A stretch of 64,000 nt of DNA from Rhodoferax antarcticus ANT.BR (GCF_001938565.1 NZ_MSYM01000020.1:62001-126000); one strand, 5' to 3'. Positions 23,262 to 32,491 are shown, counted from the stretch's first letter. The notes: generated by a model from the letters alone, not told the origin. Translations and numbers: made by a program.

Positions 23262-25799
23262 TTAGCCGCAAGCACCCAACATGCCGCAATTGGTGCATTT
23301 GTCGCACCCGTCACGACGGACAACCGCGTGCGCCCCACACTCAAAACATTTCTTTCCGGCCATCAAGCCATGGGTGACTGCAGGCTCTGCCTTGGCGACC
23401 GGTTTGATGGCGGCTGACGTTTCTTCAGACTCGCCTGAGTTCAAATTGAACAAGATGTGATGCTCGGCAATGATCTGTTGGATCTGGTAAGCGATGGCGG
23501 CAACTTCCGAGTCATGGAACATGGGGACACTGCCGCCGTCTTCCTTAACGTATCGACCAAGGCGAACCGGGCCGCGATCCCATGTCACCTTGCGCATGTC
23601 ATCCAGCGCACGCTCAAGAAAACCACCGCGAGCGGCCAACGACAACAAGCGCATGCTTGAACTGATCCACTGTTGCGACACTGCGCTTTGGCCTACGGGC
23701 ATGAAGAACTCGATGGCTCTTAAGTGCTTTTCGCCACTCTTCCCCTCAACCGGCAGGAACGACACCAGAAGATAAAGGGTCTTTTTTCCGTCGTGCTGGG
23801 TGATGTACTCGATTTTCTCGGCCACCGCTGGCAGACTACCAGCCGGACGACGCTCAATCATTTGTCGCATCGGATCAACAACAACGGCAGGCGCGAGATC
23901 AGGCACCTGGTCTTTTTGCTCTGTGGACGCGCTAGGCGCGATCAGGACAGCTCCGAGCGTGCTGTTGGGTCGGTAGGTAGCCACTCCTTTGAGTTTTGCC
24001 TTCCAAGCCTTCAGGTACAAGCCTTTGAAATCCTCAAAGTCGTAGTCTTCAGCGACGTTGATGGTTTTACTGATGGCCGAATCCACATGAGGCTGTACAA
24101 CTTCCATCATGGCAATGTGGTCAGTGGCACTCATGCTCAAAGCCGTCACAAAGTAATCCGGCAACTTCGATACATCGCCTCCCAAGTGCCGGTAAAGGCG
24201 GTATGCGTAGTCTTCCACGTCGTAAATCGAATGGCCACCATTTGCAGCTCGTTTTTTGCGCTGGTAAGTCCAACTGAAGGCTGGTTCGATGCCGTTGCTT
24301 GCGTTGTCGGCAAACGCCAGGCTCACAGTGCCTGTTGGCGCAATTGAAAGCAAATGAGAGTTTCGAATGCCATGCTCACGGATCTTTGCCTTGAGGCTTT
24401 CATCCAGGGTGCTTGCAAAGGTGCCGTCTTCCAGGTACTTGTCGGCATCAAAAAGAGGAAATGCACCACGCTCTTTAGCCAGTTCCACCGACGCAAAGTA
24501 AGCGGCATTCTTCATCGAGATCGCCACAGACTCAGCAAACGACCGGCCTTGTGCTGTGTTGTACGGCAAGCACATCATGATCAGCGCATCACCCATGCCC
24601 GTGAAGCCCACGCCCACGCGGCGTTTGTTGTTGGCCTCCTGCTCCTGCTCCGGCAGTGGCCACACAGTCACATCCAGAACATTGTCAAGCATGCGGACCT
24701 GTGTGGCAACAACGTCTTCAAACGCATCAAAATCAAAATAGGGAGAACCCGTCAGCCCAAAAGGATTCTTGACAAAGCGCGTCAAAATCACCGGCCCAAG
24801 ATCGCAACAACCATAAGAGGGAAGTGGCTGCTCTCCGCATGGATTACTAGCAGCGATCTGCTCACAGTAACGTAAATTATTGGCAGCATTGATGTTGTCC
24901 AGAAACAGAACGCCAGGCTCTGCGTAGTCGTATGTGGACTTCATGATGGTGTTCCACAAGTCAACTGCTGGCATCGAGCGGTAGACCCATTTACCGTCAG
25001 AACGAAGAAAAGCACCAGCGGCTTTCAAGGTGTCGTTGGGGGACGCCTTGTGGACCAGATCCCATGATTTGCCACCGAAAACGGCCTGCATAAACTCTTC
25101 TGAGATACCCACTGACACGTTGAAATTGTTCCAGCGACCCTGCGTGCGCTTCGCAGTGATGAACTCCAAGACATCAGGGTGGTCAATTCGAAGCACTCCC
25201 ATCTGAGCACCACGACGGGCTCCTGCGCTCTCCACAGTTTTGCAACTGGCATCGAAAATGTCGATGTAGCTGCATGGGCCGGATGCATTCGAAGCCGTCC
25301 CTTTCACATACGAGCCACAGGGCCGGATGCGTGAAAAGTCATAACCAACCCCGCCGCCCCTGCGCATTGTTTCGGCGGCTTGCTTGAGAGCTTCGTAGAT
25401 GCCTGGGTAGCCGTCGTCATCAAAATGGCTTACAGCATCACCAACAGGCTCGACAAAGCAATTGATGAGAGTGGCCTGTAAGCCAGTTCCAGCCGAACTC
25501 ATGATGCGCCCTGCCCCGATGCCACCGGCACGCATGTTTTCCAAAAATTCACTCGCCCAATGATCACGTTGGCCATCAGCCTCCTTTGAGGCAAGGAAAG
25601 TTGCCACTCGCCGGTAAAGATCCTCTACATTTTTCTCGCCGGGCTTCAAATACTTTTCCGTCAGCGTGTCCACCGAGATCACTTGAGGGTCAAGCCCAAA
25701 GTCATCATATTTTGGTGCGCTGCGGACAAGATCCGAGATTGCTTTTTCAGCTTTTGCATCAGTGGCTTTTGCGACAGACTGTCTGGTGATGTGGTTCAT
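23262..25799 (-). CDS. nrdJ: Adenosylcobalamin-dependent (class II) ribonucleotide reductase
   Basis: 845 residues from MNHITRQSV. The catalytic barrel shows INCFVEPVGD, MRRGGGVGYDFSRIRP, ESAGARRGAQMGVLRIDHPD, NPCGEQPLPSYGCCDLG (active-site Cys with its catalytic Glu), and SIAPTGTVSLAFADNASNGIEP. The tail CFECGAHAVVRRDGCDKCTNCG is the zinc-ribbon and redox end of long class II enzymes. It makes dNTPs from NDPs with B12, independent of oxygen. A shared promoter box lies 21 bases upstream. Known from large phages and some plasmids; it would supply dNTPs for element replication. Confidence 0.95.
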   Translation of the reverse strand: MNHITRQSVAKATDAKAEKAISDLVRSAPKYDDFGLDPQVISVDTLTEKYLKPGEKNVEDLYRRVATFLASKEADGQRDHWASEFLENMRAGGIGAGRIMSSAGTGLQATLINCFVEPVGDAVSHFDDDGYPGIYEALKQAAETMRRGGGVGYDFSRIRPCGSYVKGTASNASGPCSYIDIFDASCKTVESAGARRGAQMGVLRIDHPDVLEFITAKRTQGRWNNFNVSVGISEEFMQAVFGGKSWDLVHKASPNDTLKAAGAFLRSDGKWVYRSMPAVDLWNTIMKSTYDYAEPGVLFLDNINAANNLRYCEQIAASNPCGEQPLPSYGCCDLGPVILTRFVKNPFGLTGSPYFDFDAFEDVVATQVRMLDNVLDVTVWPLPEQEQEANNKRRVGVGFTGMGDALIMMCLPYNTAQGRSFAESVAISMKNAAYFASVELAKERGAFPLFDADKYLEDGTFASTLDESLKAKIREHGIRNSHLLSIAPTGTVSLAFADNASNGIEPAFSWTYQRKKRAANGGHSIYDVEDYAYRLYRHLGGDVSKLPDYFVTALSMSATDHIAMMEVVQPHVDSAISKTINVAEDYDFEDFKGLYLKAWKAKLKGVATYRPNSTLGAVLIAPSASTEQKDQVPDLAPAVVVDPMRQMIERRPAGSLPAVAEKIEYITQHDGKKTLYLLVSFLPVEGKSGEKHLRAIEFFMPVGQSAVSQQWISSSMRLLSLAARGGFLERALDDMRKVTWDRGPVRLGRYVKEDGGSVPMFHDSEVAAIAYQIQQIIAEHHILFNLNSGESEETSAAIKPVAKAEPAVTHGLMAGKKCFECGAHAVVRRDGCDKCTNCGMLGACG

Positions 25800-25819
25800 T
25801 GTGGCGAATAAATGTTGAT

Positions 25820-25834
25820 GTTGCAAAGATTGTA
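25820..25834 (-). promoter_or_regulatory. Shared promoter box, site 6 (TACAATCTTTGCAAC)
   Basis: Lies 21 bases before the ribonucleotide reductase ATG. Confidence 0.65.
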
Positions 25835-25911
25835 GCCAACATGCAGCCAAAAAAGTAGCTAATTTTGAAATCCATGATCGCAACATTGGCAGACACAACG
25901 GTTCGCAAAAC

Positions 25912-25930
25912 TTGACATCCTCCCGCCCCA
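25912..25930 (+). mobile_element. IS200/IS605-type end scar, copy 3
   Basis: TTGACATCCTCCCGCCCC, closely matching copy 2 in the same orientation. It lies in the 260-bp leader between the reductase promoter and the AAA+ gene; no transposase remains. Confidence 0.45.
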
Positions 25931-26060
25931 AAGCCAGGCTGTGCGCTCGCCAGTTAGCCAAATTGCTACCGCCCAACCCATCGCATCAAGACTTTACGAA
26001 AAGTCAGCATCTCCAAAACAGTACCTTGCAATCAAGCAGGCACTTTTATGGAGAAATTCA

Positions 26061-27053
26061 ATGGCAGTTATATACAAAAACTTTGGTTATGGTGACGATC
26101 TTTTCGGCTTCGCACGCTTTCCTGATGCGGTTCGTGAAAACTCGCGTTTCCCTGTTCTTGAAGGCTTGTCAGAGTACGTCCCCGAGCGTGATCGTGCTTA
26201 TGTGTTTCGTAAGGAACACTTGAAAACGATTCAGTATTGGACTCACGGCGCTGAAAAGAACATTCTTTTGCAAGGCGAAACCGGTACCGGAAAGACAACA
26301 TTGATTGAACAAGTTGCGGCACGCCTTAACTGGCCTGTGTTTGCAGTCGGTTGTCATGGCGGCATGGAATTTCAAGAATTCATTGGCCGCGTGACATTGC
26401 TACCAGACGGTTCAACTGGATGGGCTGATGGACCACTGATCGCAGCAATGCGTCTTGGCGGAATTTTGTTACTCGACGAGATGAACTTTCTGCCACCTGA
26501 AGTTGCAGGCGGTTTGAATACTGCGTTGCAAGCCAAGGTGTACACGATTCCTGAAACCGGCGAGCTTGTAAAAGCTCATCAAAATTTCCGGATTGGTGCC
26601 ACTGGCAATGCAATCGATGGTGTTGGCAAAGGCAGTTACAAAGGCACTCAAAAGCAAAACATTGCTTTACTGAGCCGCTTTACTTTGGGCATTCGCGTCA
26701 AGTACATGAGCGTTAATGATGAAGTTGCCATGATGACCGGCAAGGCTCCTGGCATTCACCCAAAGGTTGCCAACTACCTCGCTGAAATCGCTGACATGGC
26801 CAGAAAAGCTGCGTCTGAAGGTGCTTTGACATCGCCGTTATCGCCACGAGAAACCATCTCGTCGGCGCAACGACTGACTTCGTATTCAGGCAATTTGACC
26901 GAAGAACCAGCACTTCAAGCTCAATGCAAGGGCATGCTGCCTTGTCTTGAAATGACGTTCCTATTTCGATGGGGGCCTGATGATCGTACCGAGTTCATTC
27001 GAGCTGCTAACTCTGTGGCAAACCGCTTAGGTTTACCGATCACTCTTGAGTGA
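26061..27053 (+). CDS. MoxR/CbbQ-type AAA+ ATPase
   Basis: 330 residues, ATG after GGAGA. Walker A GETGTGKTT (about residue 72), Walker B GILLLDEMN (about 140), a sensor-1 TGNAID region, an arginine-rich loop with LLSRFTLG and a C-terminal lid. The LTSPLSPRETISSAQRL block is typical of CbbQ/NirQ/MoxR-like members. These act as chaperone-like remodelers, usually with a VWA-domain partner; no such partner is in the window. A strong terminator follows. Its strand and isolation match the SSB and exonuclease genes. Confidence 0.85.
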   Translation: MAVIYKNFGYGDDLFGFARFPDAVRENSRFPVLEGLSEYVPERDRAYVFRKEHLKTIQYWTHGAEKNILLQGETGTGKTTLIEQVAARLNWPVFAVGCHGGMEFQEFIGRVTLLPDGSTGWADGPLIAAMRLGGILLLDEMNFLPPEVAGGLNTALQAKVYTIPETGELVKAHQNFRIGATGNAIDGVGKGSYKGTQKQNIALLSRFTLGIRVKYMSVNDEVAMMTGKAPGIHPKVANYLAEIADMARKAASEGALTSPLSPRETISSAQRLTSYSGNLTEEPALQAQCKGMLPCLEMTFLFRWGPDDRTEFIRAANSVANRLGLPITLE

Positions 27054-27066
27054 TATTCCAACCCGA

Positions 27067-27093
27067 AATACCCTGCTTTGCGGGGTATTTTTT
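27067..27093 (+). terminator. Terminator after AAA+ gene
   Basis: AATACCC and GGGTATT pair across TGCTTTGCG, followed by TTTTT. It separates this gene from the convergent tra operon end. Confidence 0.9.
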
Positions 27094-27109
27094 ATTGCCT
27101 TTTTGAAGG

Positions 27110-27517
27110 CTATTCAGCCGCCTTTTTGACAACCGGCTTGGCCTTCTTGAACCACTCGCTTGATTCTTTGGTAAACAGCATGCCACACACGAACAATTCG
27201 ATGGGCGTCAACAAAACACCGATATGCAAATCAAAACGAGGCGAATTCTGGATGAAATCACTGGTACCAAACATGATCAACGCTGACAAGATCGTGAATC
27301 CCGAGTAGATGAAACGGGCCTTGTTGCTCCCACGACCCATCGCGTAAGGCAATGTGGCCACGGCACCCAACAAAAGCATGTTTGCCAGCAACTCGGGAAA
27401 TTCGACCGGACCAAACAGAAATACGAAAAGGGTTGAGAGCGCTGAAACTCCAAGCGTGCCATAGATGATGCGTTCGGCAATAGAGACAAATTTCGGTTTT
27501 TCCTTGATGAAGTCCAT
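27110..27517 (-). CDS. Unknown membrane protein at the end of the tra operon
   Basis: 135 residues with about four hydrophobic segments (around 17-35, 40-58, 70-85 and 98-115), separated by short loops, and a basic tail KKAKPVVKKAAE. It starts 2 bases after trbC and is the last gene of the operon. A helper of mating-pair assembly is possible from context; no family recognised. Confidence 0.6.
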   Translation of the reverse strand: MDFIKEKPKFVSIAERIIYGTLGVSALSTLFVFLFGPVEFPELLANMLLLGAVATLPYAMGRGSNKARFIYSGFTILSALIMFGTSDFIQNSPRFDLHIGVLLTPIELFVCGMLFTKESSEWFKKAKPVVKKAAE

Positions 27518-27519
27518 GA

Positions 27520-28239
27520 TTACCCTTTAGTTCCTGTTTGACGATCCAAAACAATGCGAGCTTTTGCGTCTTTTGCCAAGACAGACTTGCTTAAAAGTGA
27601 AAATTTATCCAGTGCATCCAGTAAAGTGATGTCACCGGCAATCGAGATGAAAGTGTCCGGTCTTGCACATCCGTTTTCCAAGACTGAAACAGCATCAGCA
27701 GCGGCAAGAACAATAGTTGGGACTTTGGTGATCTTGAAGTATTTGAACGGCTCAGGGCTGATCTCAAACTCGACGCCAGCCTTATTCAACCTGGATAGCA
27801 CTTCACGAGTGCGGCTTAACTTGTTATCCACAAATCCACGCATCAGCAATACAGCACCAAACCGTTTTGCCTGAATCGCGTAATTTGTCAACATCTGATC
27901 AGGCATGCTCATTGAGACAAAAATCATCAAATCAGATACCTTGCGATTCGGCTGGGCTAGAGCCCGTTGCTGTGCTGCGCCGGATCGGGCCAGGTTCATA
28001 AAGTCAACAGGCTTAGCTTGCGCATTCACGGGGGCAGACAACTTGTCGATAGCATCAAAGTTGGGACCGGTGCCCGATCTGGCAGGAGCGGGACCAGGTG
28101 CAGTCACATTGGCCGTTGCAGCCATGGCGTCCAACATCTTTTGACGCTGGACAGCCACATCAGCTTCACCCGGCAAGGATTGAGCCTGTGCCACAAGCCA
28201 AACCATCATCATGGAAAAGGCAAAAGTTTTGTGTTTCAT
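27520..28239 (-). CDS. trbC: F-type conjugation protein TrbC
   Basis: 239 residues with signal peptide (MKHKTFAFSMMMVWLVAQAQS). The C-terminal half is the thioredoxin-like TrbC domain: LMIFVSMSMPDQMLTNYAIQ, GAVLLMRGFVDNKLSRTREV, SPEPFKYFKITKVPTIVL. In F, TrbC is a periplasmic partner of TraW and needed for pilus assembly. The N-terminal 80 residues are an Ala/Pro-rich linker. It follows traU, as in F-type clusters. Confidence 0.9.
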   Translation of the reverse strand: MKHKTFAFSMMMVWLVAQAQSLPGEADVAVQRQKMLDAMAATANVTAPGPAPARSGTGPNFDAIDKLSAPVNAQAKPVDFMNLARSGAAQQRALAQPNRKVSDLMIFVSMSMPDQMLTNYAIQAKRFGAVLLMRGFVDNKLSRTREVLSRLNKAGVEFEISPEPFKYFKITKVPTIVLAAADAVSVLENGCARPDTFISIAGDITLLDALDKFSLLSKSVLAKDAKARIVLDRQTGTKG

Positions 28240-28251
28240 TTTTTTTGCTGA

Positions 28252-29370
28252 CTATGGGGCCGACGCTGGCGATACAACGCCCGCACAACAGTCCCGTTTT
28301 CTAAAAACCTGATAACCAAAGTCTCTGAACCCCTTGGTTGGTGCTTGAGTGCCAATCTCCATCAAAATTGACGATCGACCAATCGGACTACAACACCCGC
28401 CTAAAGGCAACTTTGCGGTCTGAGGTACTGGAAAAATGCGTTGGATTTTGTATTGGCTCTTTTGCATGACCAAGGCCTTCGGCATATCGAGCGGACTGCC
28501 AGCACACATAGCCCTTTTGGTCACGCTGCTATTGCACCCAACCTCACCCGGTCTGCAGGCAAAGGATCTACCAGAGCCCTTTGCGAACAGCCCCGCCATC
28601 TCGCTCATCGCGTGAGCCTCTGCCAGCATGCGAGTGGCCACCAGTCGCCCGACCTGATCGTTTGATGAATAGTTGGAAACGATACCACCCAGCGGGTAGA
28701 TCGGCCCCCACGAGCCCGCATGCCAAAAGATTGAATCAATTGGGAATCCAACTGCCGCCGACGCCGCATCCGGTGCAGAAGCCAAAATCGCTGGCAGAGT
28801 GCCAAATGCGAATGCAATTGGCATCTTAATCATCATAAGCTGGTCATCATCCCACGTTGGATCGAATTCACTTGTCCAGCCCACATCAAACGGTGAGCGA
28901 TCAGCGCAAGTGTCATCAAGTACAGATTCCAGTAAATACATTATTGGTGCAACGTAATACGCTGAATGACGATAAATATAACCTGCACCCGACTTCTTTG
29001 TTATTTCAGTTGATCCCGTCTGACCGTCCTTCCACGGCAAAGGCAATTCAAGTCCTGCAAGTGTTGGTAAACAACCCGGCTCCATGTGGACATCGACGAT
29101 ATAGGCTGGTTCCCAAAATGCGATTGGAACACCGATTTTCAATGAACTAAAGCAATAGCATACTGGGGTTGAATTGGCGTCGGTATCAAAGTCCTCATTG
29201 TTGAGCTTCATGATGTTGAGTCCCCAAAGACGAAAGGGGAACATGCAAGACCAACAAATATCACTGATAAAGTTTGGAAATTTATTCGGACATTTATCTG
29301 ACGCAGCAATGGATTGAAGACACGTTGCCACCAGAAGACAGCCAACAACAAATGATTTGAAAGACTTCAC
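28252..29370 (-). CDS. traU: Conjugal transfer protein TraU
   Basis: 372 residues, signal peptide then CPNKFPNFISDICWSCMFPF, the invariant TraU start with paired cysteines. Further family blocks are PVCYCFSSLKIGVPIAFWEP, MIKMPIAFAFG, FWHAGSWGPIYPLGG and many Cys residues that would be disulfide-bonded. TraU is periplasmic and works with TraW/TrbC in mating-pair assembly and DNA transfer. The start overlaps the traW stop by 4 bases. Confidence 0.95.
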   Translation of the reverse strand: MKSFKSFVVGCLLVATCLQSIAASDKCPNKFPNFISDICWSCMFPFRLWGLNIMKLNNEDFDTDANSTPVCYCFSSLKIGVPIAFWEPAYIVDVHMEPGCLPTLAGLELPLPWKDGQTGSTEITKKSGAGYIYRHSAYYVAPIMYLLESVLDDTCADRSPFDVGWTSEFDPTWDDDQLMMIKMPIAFAFGTLPAILASAPDAASAAVGFPIDSIFWHAGSWGPIYPLGGIVSNYSSNDQVGRLVATRMLAEAHAMSEMAGLFAKGSGRSFACRPGEVGCNSSVTKRAMCAGSPLDMPKALVMQKSQYKIQRIFPVPQTAKLPLGGCCSPIGRSSILMEIGTQAPTKGFRDFGYQVFRKRDCCAGVVSPASAP

Positions 29371-29978
29371 TGTTTGACCTCTTCAACTTTAAGTAACGCA
29401 CCGTCCTGGGATGCAATTGAAGGTAAAACCCTTATGTCCATGCGTTTATGCAGACCTGGAACATCAAGGTAAACCTTCCGATTTAGTTTTTCACCAGCCA
29501 CGAATATCGAACCGCCAAGCAAAATAATTTTATCTTCAGGCTTGGATCTACGCCTTACCAGGTCAATCTGCCAGTCCTCTTTGGCGTCGATAAAGAACAG
29601 TTTTTTTGACAACCCCCCAAGCGCCAAAGGATTGATCTTTGTCCCTGCTGCAACGATCACAAAGCCGTTGGTGTCCTTGATCGTTTCTTTGACGGTTTCA
29701 CTCAGATCAACATGTCTGATCTGGTTTGCTTTTGCAGCATGAATCCCGTCAGGTGTTTTGACGTTTGCAAGGGAGTCGAGATAGCGATCTTTGGCTCCTT
29801 CGATCATTTGTTCTTTGCCGCCGTTGGCCAGTTTCTTTGCGGCAGCTTCCTTGAACGAATCAATCGCATCACGCTCTTTGATCTCATAGGTGCTGCCGTA
29901 AACCCCGAGGTCTTCAGCGTGTACAGTGACCGAAGCGGCCAACAAGACAGCGGCGATTAAATCAAAAGGAATTCGCAT
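29367..29978 (-). CDS. traW: Conjugal transfer protein TraW
   Basis: 203 residues, signal peptide ending VTVHAEDLG. The family blocks DLGVYGSTYEIKERDAIDSF (N-terminus) and FFIDAKEDWQIDLVRR, IILLGGSIFVAGEKLNR (C-terminus) are present. TraW is a periplasmic component of the F pilus machine. It overlaps traU and lies 3 bases after the DsbC-like gene. Confidence 0.93.
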   Translation of the reverse strand: MRIPFDLIAAVLLAASVTVHAEDLGVYGSTYEIKERDAIDSFKEAAAKKLANGGKEQMIEGAKDRYLDSLANVKTPDGIHAAKANQIRHVDLSETVKETIKDTNGFVIVAAGTKINPLALGGLSKKLFFIDAKEDWQIDLVRRRSKPEDKIILLGGSIFVAGEKLNRKVYLDVPGLHKRMDIRVLPSIASQDGALLKVEEVKQ

Positions 29979-29981
29979 GAT

Positions 29982-30686
29982 TTACTTTTTAGCCAGCAGC
30001 TCTTCAATCTTGGGGGCATCGATGAAGCCTTTAACCACCGTTCCATTTTTGAAAACGATGCCAGGCGTACCCTGGAAGCCGAGGGTTTGAAACAAAGCCA
30101 AATTGCGAGTAACTGGCGAGTTATCGCAGGACTTAGCTGGAATCGTTTTCCCTTCAAGAACCATTGATCTCCACAGCTTTCCCTTGTCGCCGTCAGCGCA
30201 TGAAATCGCGTTCGCTTTTTTAACCGAATCCTCGCCCAAGATGCCGACCGCAAAGACGTAAACCGTTGTATCTTTGGTGTTGGACAAGACTTGTTCAAGG
30301 CGTTTGCAATACGAACAATTTGGGTCAGAAAAGACCACCATTTCGCGGCTACCGTCGCCGTTCACAACTTTGATTGCATCCTTCAGAGGCAGGTCAGAGA
30401 AGTTCACTTTGTTCAGCTCTGCCCTGCGATCTTCGCCCAGGTTTTGCTTGGTGATCATGTTGACCATTGTTGGGAAAAAGTACGTGCCACTTGCCTCCAC
30501 GTACAAGATGTCTTTGCCAAAACCGGCCTCGTAAATACCCGTCACAGGGGTTTCCACAACATGCGAAAACGGAATGTTGGGATAGGTTTTTTTCAACTTG
30601 TCCAGCAAATCAGTCGCGGGAGTTGCAAAAGATTTAACAGTCAAAGTCAAACCCAGAACGAGCATCAAAAGTTGTGATTTACGCAT
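29982..30686 (-). CDS. DsbC-family thiol-disulfide isomerase
   Basis: 234 residues from MRKSQLLML with a signal peptide. The N-terminal dimerisation domain is followed by a thioredoxin fold with FSDPNCSYCKRLEQ (CxxC) and the cis-Pro loop QGTPGIVF. This matches DsbC-like proteins of SXT-type transfer regions. It would fold Cys-rich Tra proteins (TraU, TraH, TraN) in the periplasm. A second DsbA-like protein lies at 33.5 kb. Shared promoter box 18 bases upstream. Confidence 0.92.
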   Translation of the reverse strand: MRKSQLLMLVLGLTLTVKSFATPATDLLDKLKKTYPNIPFSHVVETPVTGIYEAGFGKDILYVEASGTYFFPTMVNMITKQNLGEDRRAELNKVNFSDLPLKDAIKVVNGDGSREMVVFSDPNCSYCKRLEQVLSNTKDTTVYVFAVGILGEDSVKKANAISCADGDKGKLWRSMVLEGKTIPAKSCDNSPVTRNLALFQTLGFQGTPGIVFKNGTVVKGFIDAPKIEELLAKK

Positions 30687-30703
30687 ATGTTTAAAAAAGA
30701 TGT

Positions 30704-30718
30704 GTTGCAAAGATCATA
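30704..30718 (-). promoter_or_regulatory. Shared promoter box, site 7 (TATGATCTTTGCAAC)
   Basis: Lies 18 bases before the DsbC-like gene; drives dsbC-traW-traU-trbC and the last membrane gene. Confidence 0.65.
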
Positions 30719-30756
30719 TTCTATCAAAATTTTAAGAAAATATTTCAAGAATCAAT

Positions 30757-32220
30757 TCACCCGACTAAGTTGCCGGCCATCTTGATCGCGTTGGTCACGT
30801 CCTCAAGCTTGCATAGTTCCATTTTTACCAAATAGTCTTCCAAAGTGACAACGCGCCCAGCATGACGACTTTCGCTAATCTCGCGGTGAGAGTCCTCAAG
30901 CGATTCCAAACTCAACAAACCCTGATGAATCAGAATTTGCTCAAACCTGCGACGGGTAGGCACATAGCCCGTAGCGCCAACAGCTTTCATGACCTCCCTC
31001 AGCGTGGTCTTTCCTTCTAGTGCCAAACGTACACCGGCCTGTGCCAGTGTCTCAAACTGCTCTTGGTTGACTGCCATTTCCACCAGTTTATTGATCCAAT
31101 TGGGTTCTGTTTCAGACATGTCCATCAAGTAACGCATGTCCTGAGTCATCTCAATCATTTCGATCATCGCAACACGCCCACCAAACCCGCCCTTAACGAT
31201 TTTTGGAAACACCTGGGACTCAGAATACATCTGACGTTTTTGCAGCCATTGACGCTCGATGTCGTTAGGTTTGATCCATTCAATTTCGGCATCAGCCCCA
31301 ATTTTTTTCACCAAACGCTGTGCAATCATGGCTGACATCACAGCAGAGATTGAATTGCTTTTCAACCCCATCGCCATCAACCGTGTCAAAGTCTCAGGAG
31401 CACTGTTGGCGTGCACTGTGGAAAGCATCATGTGGCCTGTTGCCCCGGCTTTGACACCAATTGCGGCTGACTCTTCATCGCGCAACTCACCGACCATGAT
31501 CACGTCCGGGTCAAGACGCAAGGCGGACTTCATTGCCATGGAAAAAGTCATGTTGCCATCCACGTCAATCTGCGTGAATTCCTTGATGGAATACTCCACC
31601 GGATTTTCAATAGTGAGAATGTGTCGGGACTCATCATTGAGATACCGCAGCATTGCATATAGCGTTGTTGTCTTACCAGATCCCGTCGGGCCAGAGAGCA
31701 ACACCATCCCTTCCGGGGATTCGGCTACTCGTTTCATGGCTTCTTTGATCAAGAAAGGCATTTCGAGTTCGTCAATCTGAATATCTGAGTTATTTGAGTC
31801 AAGCAACCGGCAAACAATCTTGTAGCCGCCCACGGTCGGGATCAGGGCTACCCGAATGTCAACCCGTCGCCCACCGAAATAAACCATCATTCGGCCATCT
31901 TGCGGGATTAAGCGCTCCTGATCGTTGAGCTTTGACTTCGCGCAAATTTTTGTTCGGGCAATACGAGCCAACTCTGTCGGCAGGGAATATTCCAAAAACA
32001 TCAAATCACCCGCCATTCGACCACGCACAAGCATGCCGTCGATGTCATCAAATTCAAAGTGAATGTCAGAAATCCTGTCAACCACAGCCAATTCAAAAAT
32101 GTTGTTTAAAGTATCAATAACCTTTCCTTCGGCATGTCCTCCTGTTGACACAAAGCGCCCGGACTGCTCAACAGACCTAGCAACAATTGGGTTAAGCTTA
32201 ACAACTCCTACTTGGTGCAT
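30757..32220 (-). CDS. GspE/PilB-family secretion ATPase
   Basis: 487 residues. N-terminal domain with EFDDIDGMLVRGRMAGD and the Arg-rich RVDIRVALIPT; then Walker A SGPTGSGKTTTLYAML (about 170-185), Asp box TIENPVEY, Walker B DPDVIMVGELRD and His box LSTVHANSAPETLTRL. This order is that of type II secretion and type IV pilus ATPases, more than of VirB11. The tetracysteine zinc motif of GspE is absent. The last 90 residues are an extra helical domain. Classical F-type systems have no such ATPase. Its start overlaps the upstream small membrane gene by 13 bases. Confidence 0.92.
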   Translation of the reverse strand: MHQVGVVKLNPIVARSVEQSGRFVSTGGHAEGKVIDTLNNIFELAVVDRISDIHFEFDDIDGMLVRGRMAGDLMFLEYSLPTELARIARTKICAKSKLNDQERLIPQDGRMMVYFGGRRVDIRVALIPTVGGYKIVCRLLDSNNSDIQIDELEMPFLIKEAMKRVAESPEGMVLLSGPTGSGKTTTLYAMLRYLNDESRHILTIENPVEYSIKEFTQIDVDGNMTFSMAMKSALRLDPDVIMVGELRDEESAAIGVKAGATGHMMLSTVHANSAPETLTRLMAMGLKSNSISAVMSAMIAQRLVKKIGADAEIEWIKPNDIERQWLQKRQMYSESQVFPKIVKGGFGGRVAMIEMIEMTQDMRYLMDMSETEPNWINKLVEMAVNQEQFETLAQAGVRLALEGKTTLREVMKAVGATGYVPTRRRFEQILIHQGLLSLESLEDSHREISESRHAGRVVTLEDYLVKMELCKLEDVTNAIKMAGNLVG

Positions 32221-32483
32221 TTTTCTTTGTCTCCGTAAACAGTTTTTTCAAACACATTTTGCATAGCGACGGCCCCGTTCGCTTTGTACCTAAGCATCTT
32301 CAGCTTTGTTCCAGCACTCACCCAATTCTCGCTAAGCGACTCCACAGCGCCCATCCCATAAATAACAGGCCACGCAGATCGATGAACCCGTGTGCATTTA
32401 TCGGTTGAAAAAATCAACCCCGCAAACCAAATCAAAAGCATGCAGATAAAAATCCACGCGATAAAGTCACCAATTTTTGACAT
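32208..32483 (-). CDS. Small single-span membrane protein
   Basis: 91 residues. One strong membrane segment (about 6-27: GDFIAWIFICMLLIWFAGLI) then a periplasmic or cytosolic domain with two Cys residues. It overlaps the ATPase gene and lies 8 bases after the transglycosylase gene, so it belongs to the same operon. No family recognised; a membrane anchor for the neighbouring ATPase is one possibility. Confidence 0.6.
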   Translation of the reverse strand: MSKIGDFIAWIFICMLLIWFAGLIFSTDKCTRVHRSAWPVIYGMGAVESLSENWVSAGTKLKMLRYKANGAVAMQNVFEKTVYGDKEKCTK

Positions 32484-32491
32484 AACAGACC

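Noticed and set aside
23724..24347. 207-codon plus frame opposite nrdJ
   Set aside because: Antisense to catalytic-domain codons of an obvious ribonucleotide reductase.
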